From JACVRW01 sp963826165 (GTDB lineage Bacteria > Actinomycetota > Thermoleophilia > Solirubrobacterales > Thermoleophilaceae): a stretch of 64,000 nucleotides of DNA. Shown piece by piece: positions 16,534 through 24,906 of the stretch. The stretch spans positions 124,001 through 188,000 of the forward strand of contig CAWGWC010000007.1 in assembly GCA_963826165.1 (NCBI GenBank), written 5' to 3'. The notes beneath the pieces were generated by a model, which saw only the letters and a list, made by a program, of their open reading frames with translations, did no database searches and was not told where the DNA came from. Within the stretch, counting starts at the first letter, position 1; each line of letters starts with the position of its first letter. A program made the position numbers and the translations under genes.

Positions 16534-17756
16534 CGGACCAACCGGATCCTGCTCTTCAGTGTCCACAACAGCATGACGGCGGCGAGCACAATGGCGAGCG
16601 CGGCCAGCAAGGTCAAGGGGACGCCGAGCCTCGAAGTGAGCACTCGCAGCGTCCCCGCCCCGGGCACGTCGGTCGCCGTGACCAGCGCCATGCGCCTCAC
16701 CGGGCGGCCCTCGACGAGCACGGTCACCGCGCCGGCTCGGGCGCCCGCGGGCAGCGGTCCTTCGAGCTCCTCACGGGCCCGCACGCGTCGCCGCACGCTC
16801 TCTCCGGCCCGCAGGGTGAGCACCGCCCGCCGCCGTGGCACGAGCCGGACGCGCTCGTCGAAGTAGCTCACGTCCGCGCGAGCCAGTGCCCGCGCGGGGT
16901 CGAGCACCTGCACGCGCTTGAACTGCTCGAGCCCCCAGCGGAGCAGCGCGAGCGTCTCGGCGTCACGCGCGGCTTCGCTCGGCTCGCCGAGCACCACGCT
17001 GATGACCTTGGCGCCCCCGCGCCCGGTGGCCGAGCCCACCAGGACATACCCGGCCTGACCCGTGTACCCCGTCTTGACGCCCGAGACCCAGGGGGTGGTC
17101 CCCACGAGGCGGTTTCGGTTGTCGATCACCCGGCGCACCAGGCCGGACTCGAGCTCGGCCACCGGCGTGTCCACGATCCGCGCGAAGCGGGGCCGCGAGA
17201 GGAGCAGGCGGGTCAGGGCGGCGAGGTCACGCGCGCTGGAGAAGTTCCCCGGCTCGTCGAGGCCGATGGGGTTGGCGTAGCCCGTGTCGTCGAGACCCAG
17301 CTCCTCGGCGCGCTCGTTCATCTCGGCCACGAAGGCCTCGCGTGATCCGGAGACGCCCTCGGCCAGCGTGGCCGCCGCGTCGTTGGCGCTCTCGAGGAGC
17401 AGCGCAGTGAGGAGGTCCTTGACCGTCATTCGCTCACCGCTGCGCAGGTTGATCTGGGACTCGATCGGCGCGGCATCGTAGGGCGCCGCGGTGAACACCT
17501 CGTTCGGCCGGGCGCCCTCGAGCGCCAGCAGCGCGGTCATCAGCTTGGTGGTGGAGGCGATCGAGCGCTGCTCGCCGGCGCGCTTCGCGAACATGACCTC
17601 CCCGTTGCGGCCGTCGACCACGATCGCCGAAGCCGCCCCGGGGACCTTCGGCGGTGGCGTCTGAGCATTGGCGTCCGGCCCGGCGACCAGCGAGAGCACC
17701 AGTGCCAGCACCAGGGCCGGCACGGCGAGCGCCGACGCGGCGAATCGGTGCGTCAC
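16530..17756 (-). CDS. D-alanyl-D-alanine carboxypeptidase (penicillin-binding protein, PBP5-like)
   Basis: Trims the terminal D-Ala of peptidoglycan stem peptides outside the membrane. The 408-residue protein has a signal peptide (VPALVLALVLSLVAG, cleavage near AQT), then the three active-site motifs: Ser68-x-x-Lys71 (STTK), Ser123-x-Asn125 (SAN) and Lys228-Thr-Gly (KTG). A beta-rich domain follows and a C-terminal membrane helix (about 380-400) with a basic tail anchors it. GTG17756 overlaps the LysM gene stop by four bases, showing translational coupling with another cell-wall gene. Confidence 0.93.
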   Translation of the reverse strand: MTHRFAASALAVPALVLALVLSLVAGPDANAQTPPPKVPGAASAIVVDGRNGEVMFAKRAGEQRSIASTTKLMTALLALEGARPNEVFTAAPYDAAPIESQINLRSGERMTVKDLLTALLLESANDAAATLAEGVSGSREAFVAEMNERAEELGLDDTGYANPIGLDEPGNFSSARDLAALTRLLLSRPRFARIVDTPVAELESGLVRRVIDNRNRLVGTTPWVSGVKTGYTGQAGYVLVGSATGRGGAKVISVVLGEPSEAARDAETLALLRWGLEQFKRVQVLDPARALARADVSYFDERVRLVPRRRAVLTLRAGESVRRRVRAREELEGPLPAGARAGAVTVLVEGRPVRRMALVTATDVPGAGTLRVLTSRLGVPLTLLAALAIVLAAVMLLWTLKSRIRLVR

Positions 17757-18094
17757 TCGCGCAGCTTGATCCTCTGGCCTACGACGAGTGCCTGGGGATC
17801 GAGCTGCGGGTTGAGCTCCTCGAGCCGCTCCACCGGCACGCCGGTCTTCTCGGCTATGGACCCCAGGCTGTCGTTCAGCTTGACCGTATAGCGGCGGCGC
17901 CGCGGGCGCTTGGGCTCGGTGGTGGTCTCGCCGTCGGTGGCCGTCTCCGGGGCGGTGCTCGCGGAGTCCGTGCCCGTGTCGTCGCCCACGACGTTCGAGC
18001 TGATGACCACGCCCGCGATCGCGGCCACGCAGATCAGAAGCGCCAGCGGCGCCAGGAATCGAGCGGGGCTGCGTCTTCTTCGCTTTTCGGGCAT
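17753..18094 (-). CDS. membrane-anchored LysM domain protein
   Basis: 113 residues: a basic N-terminus (MPEKRRRRSPAR), one membrane helix (FLAPLALLICVAAIAGVVIS), a Thr/Asp-rich linker, and a C-terminal LysM domain (YTVKLNDSLGSIAEKTGVPVERLEELNP..., ending VVGQRIKL). LysM binds N-acetylglucosamine in peptidoglycan, so the protein probably tethers the membrane to the wall or positions the carboxypeptidase encoded next. ATG18094 has GGGAGC upstream. First gene of a LysM-carboxypeptidase-PfkB operon. Confidence 0.85.
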   Translation of the reverse strand: MPEKRRRRSPARFLAPLALLICVAAIAGVVISSNVVGDDTGTDSASTAPETATDGETTTEPKRPRRRRYTVKLNDSLGSIAEKTGVPVERLEELNPQLDPQALVVGQRIKLRE

Positions 18095-18119
18095 CGGTGC
18101 TCCCGGGCAGGCGCCGCGG

Positions 18120-18125
18120 AGAATA
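18120..18125 (-). promoter_or_regulatory. -10 box TATTCT for the LysM operon
   Basis: Minus-strand TATTCT lies 25 bases before ATG18094, giving a short leader containing the GGGAGC ribosome site. The same hexamer serves the roadblock and cysM-like genes. Confidence 0.4.
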
Positions 18126-18233
18126 GGGAGGTGGGCGAACCAAATCGGCCCGCACACCGCCAGGGGAGGTGTTCAACGCCAGCGTCCCCTACCCTGCGCG
18201 GCGCCCGGGCTGGTGGCTTGCGCCCACGTGGTC

Positions 18234-19160
18234 CTACACCGACCAGGCCGCCGCGCGCAGGTCCTCCGCCGCCGCCGCGGCGGCCTCGGCCGGATCGCCG
18301 CCCCGCTCCGCGTGCGCCCCGACGATCGAACGCGAAGCGGTGACGAGCCCGGCCGCCGGGTGTGGGCCGAAGGCCGCCGCCAGGTCCTCCACGCGACCGC
18401 CCTGCGCCCCCACCCCGGGCAAGAGGAAGATGGCGCGCGGCATGAGCGTGCGCAGCCGCTCGAGCAGATCCGGCCGGGTGGCGCCGGTCACCGCTCCCAC
18501 CGCCGACAGGCCGCACTCGCCCACGTGCGCCGCCCCCAGCTCGTCCACCAGCAGCGCCAGCCGCTCGGACAGCGGGGGCTCACCGGCGTCCTGGATCTCG
18601 GCCGCCCCGGGGTTCGAGGTGCGCACCAGCACGAAGCAGCAGGCGGCGGAGCTCACCGCCGCCGACACCAGCGGCTCGAGGGCGTCGCGCCCGAGGAGGG
18701 GGTTGGCGGTGAAGGCGTCGGCGCCCAGGCCGGCGCTGGGACCGAACGGCCCCGGGGTCTCCCCCACCAGGGCCTGGGCGTAGGCGCGCGCCGTGACGGG
18801 CACGTCGCCACGCTTGCCGTCGGCGAGGACGAGCAGACCGTGGTCGTGCGCGATGGCCACCACCTGCTCGAGGGCCTCCCAGCCCGGCGCTCCGAGCCGC
18901 TCGAAGCAGGCGAGCTGCGGCTTGACCGCGACGCAGGACGGGCCGGCGGCGACGATCGCCGCGCGGCAGTGCTCGGTGACCGCCTCCGCGCTGCGGATGC
19001 GGGCCAGGTGGGGCTCCGCCGGGCCGCCCGCCAGACGCTCGACCGCGACCGGCCACAGCATGGCCGGGTCGGGGTCGAGGCCCAGCACGACACGACTGCG
19101 GCGCTCCTCTACGAGCGCCGCGAGCCGGTCGGCGAAGTGCGGGCGCGCAGCAGTGCTCAA
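18234..19160 (-). CDS. pyrF: orotidine 5'-phosphate decarboxylase, subfamily 2
   Basis: Last step of UMP synthesis. 308 residues, the longer actinobacterial/mycobacterial type. SRVVLGLDPDP (about 22-32) and Lys80 in CVAVKPQ start the active site; LADGKRGDV gives the catalytic Asp114-x-Lys116-x-x-Asp119 set; LLPGVGAQGG binds phosphate. The TTG start at 19160 is the best fit to the family N-terminus. It stands apart from other pyr genes here, between HU and the LysM operon. Confidence 0.93.
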   Translation of the reverse strand: MSTAARPHFADRLAALVEERRSRVVLGLDPDPAMLWPVAVERLAGGPAEPHLARIRSAEAVTEHCRAAIVAAGPSCVAVKPQLACFERLGAPGWEALEQVVAIAHDHGLLVLADGKRGDVPVTARAYAQALVGETPGPFGPSAGLGADAFTANPLLGRDALEPLVSAAVSSAACCFVLVRTSNPGAAEIQDAGEPPLSERLALLVDELGAAHVGECGLSAVGAVTGATRPDLLERLRTLMPRAIFLLPGVGAQGGRVEDLAAAFGPHPAAGLVTASRSIVGAHAERGGDPAEAAAAAAEDLRAAAWSV

Positions 19161-19215
19161 CCCGGCCGCCCCCGGCGGCGCGCTGGTCCGGCTGGGCGCC
19201 CCGGCGTTATCCGCT

Positions 19216-19494
19216 CTACGAGCCCTTGACGGCGCTCTTCAGCGCGGAGCCTGCCGAGAAGCGGGGAACCCTGCTCGCCGCGATCTGGATCTTCTCGCCG
19301 GTCTGCGGGTTGACTCCCTGGCGGGCACTGCGGTCCGCCACCGAGAACTTCCCGAAACCGGTGAAGTTGATCTCACCGCCGCGCGACAGAACCTCCTGAA
19401 TCGAGTCGAGCACGGCGTCGACGGCTTTGCCGGCCTCACCCTTCCCGAGCCCGCTGTTGTCCGCAACTCGGTCCACGAATTCGGCCTTGGTCAC
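19216..19494 (-). CDS. hup: HU-family DNA-binding protein
   Basis: 92-residue histone-like protein that bends and compacts DNA as a dimer. TKAEFVDRVADNSGL begins the helical part; INFTGFGKFSVADRSARQGVNPQTGEKIQI is the beta-arm that grips the minor groove, and SRVPRFSAGSALKSAVK closes the fold. It lacks the long Lys/Ala tail of mycobacterial HupB. GTG19494 has AAGGAGGAGATC directly upstream, a very strong ribosome site fitting an abundant protein. Confidence 0.96.
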   Translation of the reverse strand: MTKAEFVDRVADNSGLGKGEAGKAVDAVLDSIQEVLSRGGEINFTGFGKFSVADRSARQGVNPQTGEKIQIAASRVPRFSAGSALKSAVKGS

Positions 19495-19564
19495 GATCTC
19501 CTCCTTACCGGGGGCAACATCGAAGCCGCAACGTAACAACGAACCCGGACGCCAGACGCCGTAT

Positions 19565-19626
19565 TTTCCGCTTGGAGAGCGGAAACCGCGCTCGTTACGT
19601 GTGTTTCCGGGCTCAGGAACCGGAAA
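19565..19626 (-). terminator. two hairpins at the end of the tldE operon
   Basis: TTTCCGG/CCGGAAA (19604-19610 with 19620-19626) straddles the tldE stop codon, and TTTCCGCT-loop-AGCGGAAA (19565-19585) is a perfect 8-bp hairpin with a 5-base loop just beyond. Neither is followed by a U-run on the minus strand, so intrinsic termination is uncertain, but the pair cleanly separates tldE from hup. Confidence 0.5.
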
Positions 19627-20959
19627 CGGCCATCTCTCCTATGAGGATCGGAGGGGCCTTGACGCTGCCTCCGAAGGGCACCCAGCGGGCCTGGGAGCCG
19701 ACCGCCCGCACCGCCATGAGCATGCTCACGAGGTCGCTGGCGATGGTCATCTCGCGGGCCGGTGCGCCCAGCTGCCCAGCTTTGATCAGGCGCCCCGAGG
19801 CGCCCACCGAGAAGGTGCCGGACACCGGGTTGACCCCCGAGTGCAGCCCGGCCACCTCGGTGACATAGAGCCCGTCGCCGGCCGTGCGCACCAGCTCTTC
19901 GAGATCGGCCGTGCCGGGCTCGACGACGAGGTTCGTGGTGCCCACGCCCGGCGGCGACCGGTACGAGCCGCGGCCGGCGTTGCCGGTGGTGTGGCGGCCC
20001 GCCCGGCGCGCGGTGCGTGCGTCGTAGAGAAAGCCCGACAGCCGGCCGTCCTCGATGAGCGGCGTGCGCCGCGTGGGCGACCCCTCGCCGTCGAACGGAG
20101 CGCTGGCCGGCCCGTCGGGAACGGCCCCGTCGTCGGCGAGCACGACGGCCGGGTCAGCCACCTCGTCGCCCTCTCGGCCCGCGAACAGCGAGCGGCCCCG
20201 CTGAACGGCGTCCGCGGACAGCATGGCGCCGATGAAGCCGAGGAAGGAGGCCGCCACAAAGGAGTCGAGCACCACCGGGCAGCGGCGGCTCGACGGCTGG
20301 CGCGCACCCACCAGCGCGACGGCGCGCTCGGCCGCCTCGGAGCCGATCTCCTCGGGGTCGAGGTCGTCGGGGTCGCGTCCCAGGCCGACGCCCATGCCGG
20401 TCATCAGGTCCGCGCCCTCGCCGGCGAAGGCGGACGCGTAGGCCCAGGCCTGGGTGGCCTCATAGGAGGCTGAGAAGCCGCGCGAGTTCATGAGTGCCAC
20501 CGCACCCTCAGCATCCGAATAGACGGCGTTCTCCACCTGAGACACCCCGGGGTTGGCCCGAGCCGCGCGCTCGATGGCCAGCGCGAGCTCGACCTTGCGC
20601 TCGGTGCTCCAGTCCCCCAGCGCGATCGAGGCCAGGCCATCGACCGGCGTGGTGCCGAACTGCCCGGGCAATCCCTCGTGATCGTCCTCGTCGGACACCT
20701 CGGCGGCCGCGGCCGCAGCCTGGGCCACCTCCGCCACCCCCTCGGCGGACAGGTCCGTCCCGTAGGCGTAGCCCGAGCGCGCGCCCGCGAAGGCACGAAC
20801 GCCCACCCCGCGCCCTCCCGCATCCGACAGGCTCTCGACCTCGCCGCGGTAGACCCGGATTCGCCGACTGGTGGACTCCTCGGCCCAGGCCTCGGCGTCG
20901 CTGGCCCCGGCGCTCAGCGTCTGGTCCACCGCGCGCCGGACCACCTCGTCCAGGGTCAC
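19613..20959 (-). CDS. pmbA: TldE/PmbA-like protein (TldD-related subunit)
   Basis: 448-residue partner of the TldD/TldE (PmbA) metalloprotease, which degrades unfolded peptides and matures some ribosomal peptides (microcin B17) in Enterobacteria. It lacks the HExxxH zinc site, as TldE subunits do. Family blocks: SRRIRVYRGEVESLSDAGGRGVGVRAF, TTGNAGRGSYRSPPGVGTTNLVVEPG and the C-terminal MTIASDLVSMLMAVRAVG. GTG20959 overlaps the tldD stop (GTGA), so the two subunits are translationally coupled. Confidence 0.92.
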   Translation of the reverse strand: MTLDEVVRRAVDQTLSAGASDAEAWAEESTSRRIRVYRGEVESLSDAGGRGVGVRAFAGARSGYAYGTDLSAEGVAEVAQAAAAAAEVSDEDDHEGLPGQFGTTPVDGLASIALGDWSTERKVELALAIERAARANPGVSQVENAVYSDAEGAVALMNSRGFSASYEATQAWAYASAFAGEGADLMTGMGVGLGRDPDDLDPEEIGSEAAERAVALVGARQPSSRRCPVVLDSFVAASFLGFIGAMLSADAVQRGRSLFAGREGDEVADPAVVLADDGAVPDGPASAPFDGEGSPTRRTPLIEDGRLSGFLYDARTARRAGRHTTGNAGRGSYRSPPGVGTTNLVVEPGTADLEELVRTAGDGLYVTEVAGLHSGVNPVSGTFSVGASGRLIKAGQLGAPAREMTIASDLVSMLMAVRAVGSQARWVPFGGSVKAPPILIGEMAVSGS

Positions 20960-22341
20960 GACGCCGTCCCCCCCACCGTCAGCTCGCGCAGCAGCACGTG
21001 GGGCTGTCCGACTCCCGCCGGCACGGTCTGGCCGCCCTTCCCGCAGTAGCCGGTGGCGATCCTGAGGTCGCCGGCGATCCCGTCGATGGCGCGCAGGGCC
21101 TCGATGCCGTTGCCCACGAGTGTCGCCCCGCGCACCGGAGCCGTGACCCTCCCGTTCTCGATCAGGTAGCCCTCCGACACCCCGAAGACGAAGTCGCCCG
21201 TGGCGGGCTCCACCTGGCCGCCCCCGAAGGACACGGCGTACAGGCCGCGCTCGACAGCGCCGATCAGGTCCTCGGCGCTCGCGTCGCCGGGCGCGAAGAA
21301 GGTGTTGGTCATTCGCGGAGCAGGCAGGTGGCGAAACGACTCCCGGCGGCCGTTGCCGGTGGGCTCCGCGCCGTCCTTGCGCGCGGTGACGAGGTCGTAC
21401 AGATATGAGGTGAGACGGCCCTCCTCGAGGATCGTGGTGCGGCGCGTGGGAGTGCCCTCGTCGTCGACCCCGTCGCTGCCCCACTCGCCCTCGCGGCTGC
21501 CGTCGTCGTAGGCGGTGACGAAGGGTGAGCAGAGCTCCTCGCCGATGCGCCCGGCGTAGACGCTGGCGTCCTTCTGGACGGCGTCGGCCTCCAGCCCGTG
21601 GCCCACGGCCTCGTGCAGCAGCACGCCGCCGAAGCCGTCGCCCACCACCACCGGCAGCCGGCCCGAGGGAGCGTCCACGGCATCGAGGAGGGTGAGCGCG
21701 CGCTGCGCGGCGAGGGCGGCGACCTCCTCGGGCTCTCGTTCGAGCAGCTCAAAGCCGGCGTGCCCGCCGCGCGTGTCGGTGCCGGTCTCCACGCGCTCGT
21801 CGCGGCGGGCCACGACCTGGGCGCTGAGGCGCACCCGGGTGCGGTCGTCGGCCGCTGCCCGTCCCTGAGAGTTGAAGATCTCCACCTCACGCCTCGACTC
21901 GGCGTAGCCCAGCCGCACCTGCGACACCTCGGGCCCGGCCGAGCGGGCTCGCTCCTCACAGGCGCGCAGCAGATCGGCCTTGCGCGAGGCCTCCACGTCC
22001 TCCGGTCGCAGCGTGACCGGGTGGCCGTGCGCCGTCTCGGGCGCCGAGAGGGCGGCGGGCGTGCGCGCGTCGCCTCTCACGGCCTGCGCCACCGAGCCGG
22101 CCACCCTCAGCAGGTCCTCCTCGGCCACGCCGTCGACGTGGCCGTAGTAGGTGGACTCGCCCTGCACCACCCTCACGCAGGCGCCGAGCTCGCGGCCACC
22201 CTGCGGGCGCTCGACGCGACCGTCGTCCAGCGCGAGCCCGAAGCTGCGCCGTGACTCGGCGTAGAGCTCGGCGAAATCGCCTCCACGCGCCAACGCGTGT
22301 TCGAGCACGCGTTCGGCGAGGGCCGGCTCGACCAGCGTCAT
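20956..22341 (-). CDS. tldD: TldD metalloprotease, catalytic subunit
   Basis: 461 residues. Zinc site HEAVGH with His243, Glu244 and His248; the third ligand is Cys433 in CGKGGQTVPAGVGQP, as in E. coli TldD. It should form a heterodimer with the TldE-like product encoded next, enclosing a proteolytic chamber that accepts only unfolded peptides. ATG22341 overlaps the upstream small gene's stop as ATGA. Whether a peptide natural product is matured here is unknown; no precursor peptide gene was recognised nearby. Confidence 0.94.
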   Translation of the reverse strand: MTLVEPALAERVLEHALARGGDFAELYAESRRSFGLALDDGRVERPQGGRELGACVRVVQGESTYYGHVDGVAEEDLLRVAGSVAQAVRGDARTPAALSAPETAHGHPVTLRPEDVEASRKADLLRACEERARSAGPEVSQVRLGYAESRREVEIFNSQGRAAADDRTRVRLSAQVVARRDERVETGTDTRGGHAGFELLEREPEEVAALAAQRALTLLDAVDAPSGRLPVVVGDGFGGVLLHEAVGHGLEADAVQKDASVYAGRIGEELCSPFVTAYDDGSREGEWGSDGVDDEGTPTRRTTILEEGRLTSYLYDLVTARKDGAEPTGNGRRESFRHLPAPRMTNTFFAPGDASAEDLIGAVERGLYAVSFGGGQVEPATGDFVFGVSEGYLIENGRVTAPVRGATLVGNGIEALRAIDGIAGDLRIATGYCGKGGQTVPAGVGQPHVLLRELTVGGTAS

Positions 22342-22616
22342 TCGCCGTCGGTCTCGCTCGACGCCCGCCGGGGGCGGCGGCGCCGAGCCACGTCGTCCGC
22401 CGGCTCCGGCTCGGCCGCCAGGGTCACCATCTCCTCGGCCAGCTCGAGCACCCGTTCGTGGCCGCGCGCATCGGGCTGGACCAGGCGCGCGTAGCCGGTG
22501 GGGTCGTAGGCGAGCACGCGAGGCTCGCGCTCGCGCTGCATGCGGCGCACCGTGGCGGCGACGGAATCCACCAGCCCGCCGGCGCGAGAGATGGGGCCCT
22601 TGCGTCGCTCCTTCAC
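22338..22616 (-). CDS. small basic-then-acidic protein of the tldDE operon
   Basis: 92 residues, no family recognised. The start is basic (KERRKGPISRAGG), the middle is helix-forming (VRRMQREREPRVLAYDPTGYARLVQPD, then HERVLELAEEMVTL) and the end is rich in Pro, Arg and Glu. It overlaps its neighbours by four bases at both ends (GTGA and ATGA), so it is surely translated with them. It could be an adaptor linking the roadblock-like protein to the protease; that is inference from position only. Confidence 0.6.
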   Translation of the reverse strand: MKERRKGPISRAGGLVDSVAATVRRMQREREPRVLAYDPTGYARLVQPDARGHERVLELAEEMVTLAAEPEPADDVARRRRPRRASSETDGE

Positions 22617-23095
22617 GTGAGGTCACCGCCGTCGCGGCCCAGCTCGGGCACCGGGGACTCGCCTGCCGCGTCCTCCTCGCTGGCGGGCCCCTCGGCTGCC
22701 CCGCCGGCGTCCGCTGCGGTGGAGCGCCTGATCGGAGGCCCACCCTCGAGCTCTCCCAGCACCGCGCGCAGGTCGCAGAGCATCAGCGACGACAGCGCGG
22801 TGCGGCGAGCCACCACGGCGAGCGTCCAGCGCGGCGTGCGCGAGGCGAACACGGCCCCGCCGGGCACCTGGGCCTCCATCTGTTCGGGCGGATCGGAGTT
22901 CCAGTCTCGCGTGGCGCGATCTACCGTCTCCACCAGCTCGCGGGCGAGATCCCCCAGCTCACGGCCGCGCCCGGGGTCGCTCTCGCTCGAGCCCACGAGC
23001 GAGCCGGCCGCGTCGAGAAGAACCGCCGCGCGGGCGTCAGCCGACAGCTCGCACAGGCGGCCGGCCGCCGCCTCGGGACTGAGCGTGTCGGCCAT
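22613..23095 (-). CDS. roadblock/LC7-like domain protein
   Basis: 160 residues. The first ~120 fit a roadblock/LC7 alpha-beta sandwich: a helix (LSPEAAAGRLCELSADA), strand AVLLDAAGSLVGSS, helix GRELGDLARELVETVDRA, strand GAVFASRTPRWTLAVVARRTALSSLMLCDLRAVL. The tail is acidic and disordered. Roadblock proteins usually partner small GTPases (MglA-like) or dimerise as scaffolds; no GTPase lies next to it. First gene of a four-gene operon ending in TldE. Confidence 0.65.
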   Translation of the reverse strand: MADTLSPEAAAGRLCELSADARAAVLLDAAGSLVGSSESDPGRGRELGDLARELVETVDRATRDWNSDPPEQMEAQVPGGAVFASRTPRWTLAVVARRTALSSLMLCDLRAVLGELEGGPPIRRSTAADAGGAAEGPASEEDAAGESPVPELGRDGGDLT

Positions 23096-23102
23096 GAAGG
23101 TC

Positions 23103-23108
23103 AGAATA
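23103..23108 (-). promoter_or_regulatory. -10 box TATTCT, leaderless-type (tldDE operon)
   Basis: Minus-strand TATTCT is followed by GACCTTC and ATG23095, a seven-base gap. It lies inside an 18-bp divergent space with the small plus-strand gene at 23114. Confidence 0.5.
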
Positions 23109-23113
23109 GCCGC

Positions 23114-23254
23114 GTGCCCATCTCCCGAATCTCGTGGCTGGTGACCGTGGCGATCTGCCTGATCGCCGCCCTCCTGCTGCTTCTCAACGGCTACTTCGGC
23201 TACTCGGGAGTGCTGCTCGCGGTGGCCGCCGCGGCGGCGGTCAACCTGTTGTAG
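23114..23254 (+). CDS. 46-residue two-helix membrane protein
   Basis: GTG23114 opens a frame too short for most gene finders: VPISRISWLVTVAICLIAAL, then LLLLNGYFGYSGVLLAVAAAAAVNLL. It reads as two membrane helices joined by a YFGYSG turn. It is divergent from the roadblock gene 18 bp away and its 3' end overlaps the cation efflux gene by 14 bases. No family is recognised; coding seems likely because the frame is hydrophobic throughout and promoter-proximal. Confidence 0.5.
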   Translation: MPISRISWLVTVAICLIAALLLLLNGYFGYSGVLLAVAAAAAVNLL

Positions 23255-24236
23255 CCCCGTCGTCGGCGCGGATGTCGGCCGCCTCCTCGGGCTCGAGGTG
23301 GATGAGCACGTCCGTGCCCCGGAGGCGGCCGCCGATGGCCCCCTGGAGCTCGTGCGACACCTCGTGTGCGCGGCTCAAGCTCGTGCCGTCGCGGAACTGC
23401 ACGTGCAGGTCGATGTAGCGCCGGCTCCCGGCGCGGCGCGCCCGCAGCTTGTGGAAGCCCACGAGCTCGGGGGCCCCGTGCTCGGAGATGGCGAGGCGCA
23501 CGGCGGCGAGCTCGTGCTCCGGCAGCGCCTCGTCCACCAGCACCCTGCTGGTGCGGTTGAGGATGCGCACGCCGGCGAAGACGATCGCCCCCGCCACCAG
23601 GAGGGCCGCCGCCGGGTCGATCCAGGTGGCTCCCGTGATCTCCACGAGCACGAGCCCCACCAGCACTCCGAGAGAGGTGGCCGCGTCGGTGCGCAGGTGC
23701 GCGGCGTCGCCCTCCAGCGCCGGCGACTCGGTGGCCCGTGCCTGGCGGTACAGGTAGGTGGACACGCCCAGGTTGGCCACGGCCGAGAACCCGATCACGG
23801 CGATGCCGAAGCCCAGCGACTCGACCTCCGAGCCCTGTGCCAGCCGCCGCAGGGACTCGAAGATGATCACGCCCGCGCCGACGAGGATCAGCATCCCCTC
23901 GATGCCCGCGGCCACGTTCTCCACCTTGTCGTGGCCGTAGGGATGCGACTCGTCGGCGGGCTTCCCGGCCTTGCGCACCGAGAAGAAGGCGATCACCGAC
24001 GCCACCAGGTCGATCGCCGAATGAGCCGCCTCGGTGAGGATCGCGATCGAGCCGGTGACCACGCCGGCCACCACCTTGAGTGCGATCAGGATCGTGTTGG
24101 ACACGATCGAGACGGCCGCGGCCCGCTCCTTGCGCGGCGCCTGGGCGGCCGGGGCCACGGCGCGGCCGGAGGCCGCCGCGGCGGCGGCGGACGCGGCGGC
24201 GGCCACGCGCTCCCGTGCCGGACGGCGCGCGTTCAT
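23241..24236 (-). CDS. cation diffusion facilitator (Zn/Fe/Mn efflux)
   Basis: 331 residues. After an Ala/Arg-rich N-terminal extension (~40 residues) come the CDF helices: SNTILIALKVVAGVVTGSIAILTEAAHSAIDL, SHPYGHDKVENVAAGIEGMLI, and HLRTDAATSLGVLVGLV, whose His/Asp residues form the transport metal site (HSAID and HLRTD). The C-terminal cytoplasmic domain (FHKLRARRAGSRRYIDLHVQF) senses metal. Proton antiport out of the cell is usual. Its ATG overlaps the rdgB stop by one base, making it the last gene of the murI-rph-rdgB operon. Confidence 0.92.
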   Translation of the reverse strand: MNARRPARERVAAAASAAAAAASGRAVAPAAQAPRKERAAAVSIVSNTILIALKVVAGVVTGSIAILTEAAHSAIDLVASVIAFFSVRKAGKPADESHPYGHDKVENVAAGIEGMLILVGAGVIIFESLRRLAQGSEVESLGFGIAVIGFSAVANLGVSTYLYRQARATESPALEGDAAHLRTDAATSLGVLVGLVLVEITGATWIDPAAALLVAGAIVFAGVRILNRTSRVLVDEALPEHELAAVRLAISEHGAPELVGFHKLRARRAGSRRYIDLHVQFRDGTSLSRAHEVSHELQGAIGGRLRGTDVLIHLEPEEAADIRADDGATTG

Positions 24237-24901
24237 CAGCGTCCCTTCCGGCGGCGCGCCGCGCGCCGCTTTGCCGACCCGCCGCCGAGGAGAGCGCTGA
24301 ACGGCCCGCCGGGCCGGCTCGCCGCGTCGGCCTCCCGCAGCCGCCGGAGCAGTTCGCGCGCAGCCCGGCCCCGGTGGCTGATCGCGTCCTTCTCCTCCAC
24401 CGACAGCTCCGCCATGGTGCGCTCGTCCGGATAGTCGTCGGGAATGAAGGCAGGGTCATAGCCGAAGCCGCCGCTGCCGCGCGGCTCCCGGGCGAGCACG
24501 CCCTCGCAGCGCCCGTGCACGACCTCCTCGCGCCCTCCCGGCTCCACGTAGGCGAGCGCGCACACGTAGGCCACCCGGCGGTCACCGTCGGCCGGCACCT
24601 CGCTCAACAGCTTGTGAAGGTTCTCCTCGTCCCCGGCGTTCTCGCCGGCGTAGCGAGCCGACCACACTCCCGGAGCGCCGCGCAGGGCCGAAGCCTCGAC
24701 CCCCGAATCGTCGGCGATGGCCGGGCGGCCGGTGGCGGCCGCGGCCGCCCGCCCCTTGCCGAGGGCGTTCTCCGCAAAGGTGGTGCCCGTCTCGGGGGGC
24801 AGCTCGACGTCCTCCGGCAGCGGGTCGAGCTCGTAGGGGCGCATCAGCTGCGAGAGCTCGCGCAGCTTGTGGTCGTTGCGGGTTGAGAGGACCAGCCGCA
24901 C
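24236..24901 (-). CDS. rdgB: RdgB/HAM1 non-canonical purine NTP pyrophosphatase
   Basis: 221 residues. Removes ITP, dITP and XTP from the nucleotide pool. LVLSTRNDHKLREL (the STxNxxK substrate loop), TFAENALGKGRAAAAATG, ADDSGVEASAL, SGGFGYDPAF and ISHRGRA are all present. GTG24901, five bases after the rph stop, is the start that fits the family; the C-terminus has a ~25-residue basic tail (GGGSAKRRAARRRKGR) not normal for the family. Order murI-rph-rdgB is typical of actinobacteria. Confidence 0.93.
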   Translation of the reverse strand: MRLVLSTRNDHKLRELSQLMRPYELDPLPEDVELPPETGTTFAENALGKGRAAAAATGRPAIADDSGVEASALRGAPGVWSARYAGENAGDEENLHKLLSEVPADGDRRVAYVCALAYVEPGGREEVVHGRCEGVLAREPRGSGGFGYDPAFIPDDYPDERTMAELSVEEKDAISHRGRAARELLRRLREADAASRPGGPFSALLGGGSAKRRAARRRKGR

Positions 24902-24906
24902 GAGGC

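Noticed and set aside
19613..22341. Microcin-type peptide maturation cluster
   Set aside because: TldD/TldE are present, but no precursor peptide, cyclodehydratase or transporter gene lies nearby.
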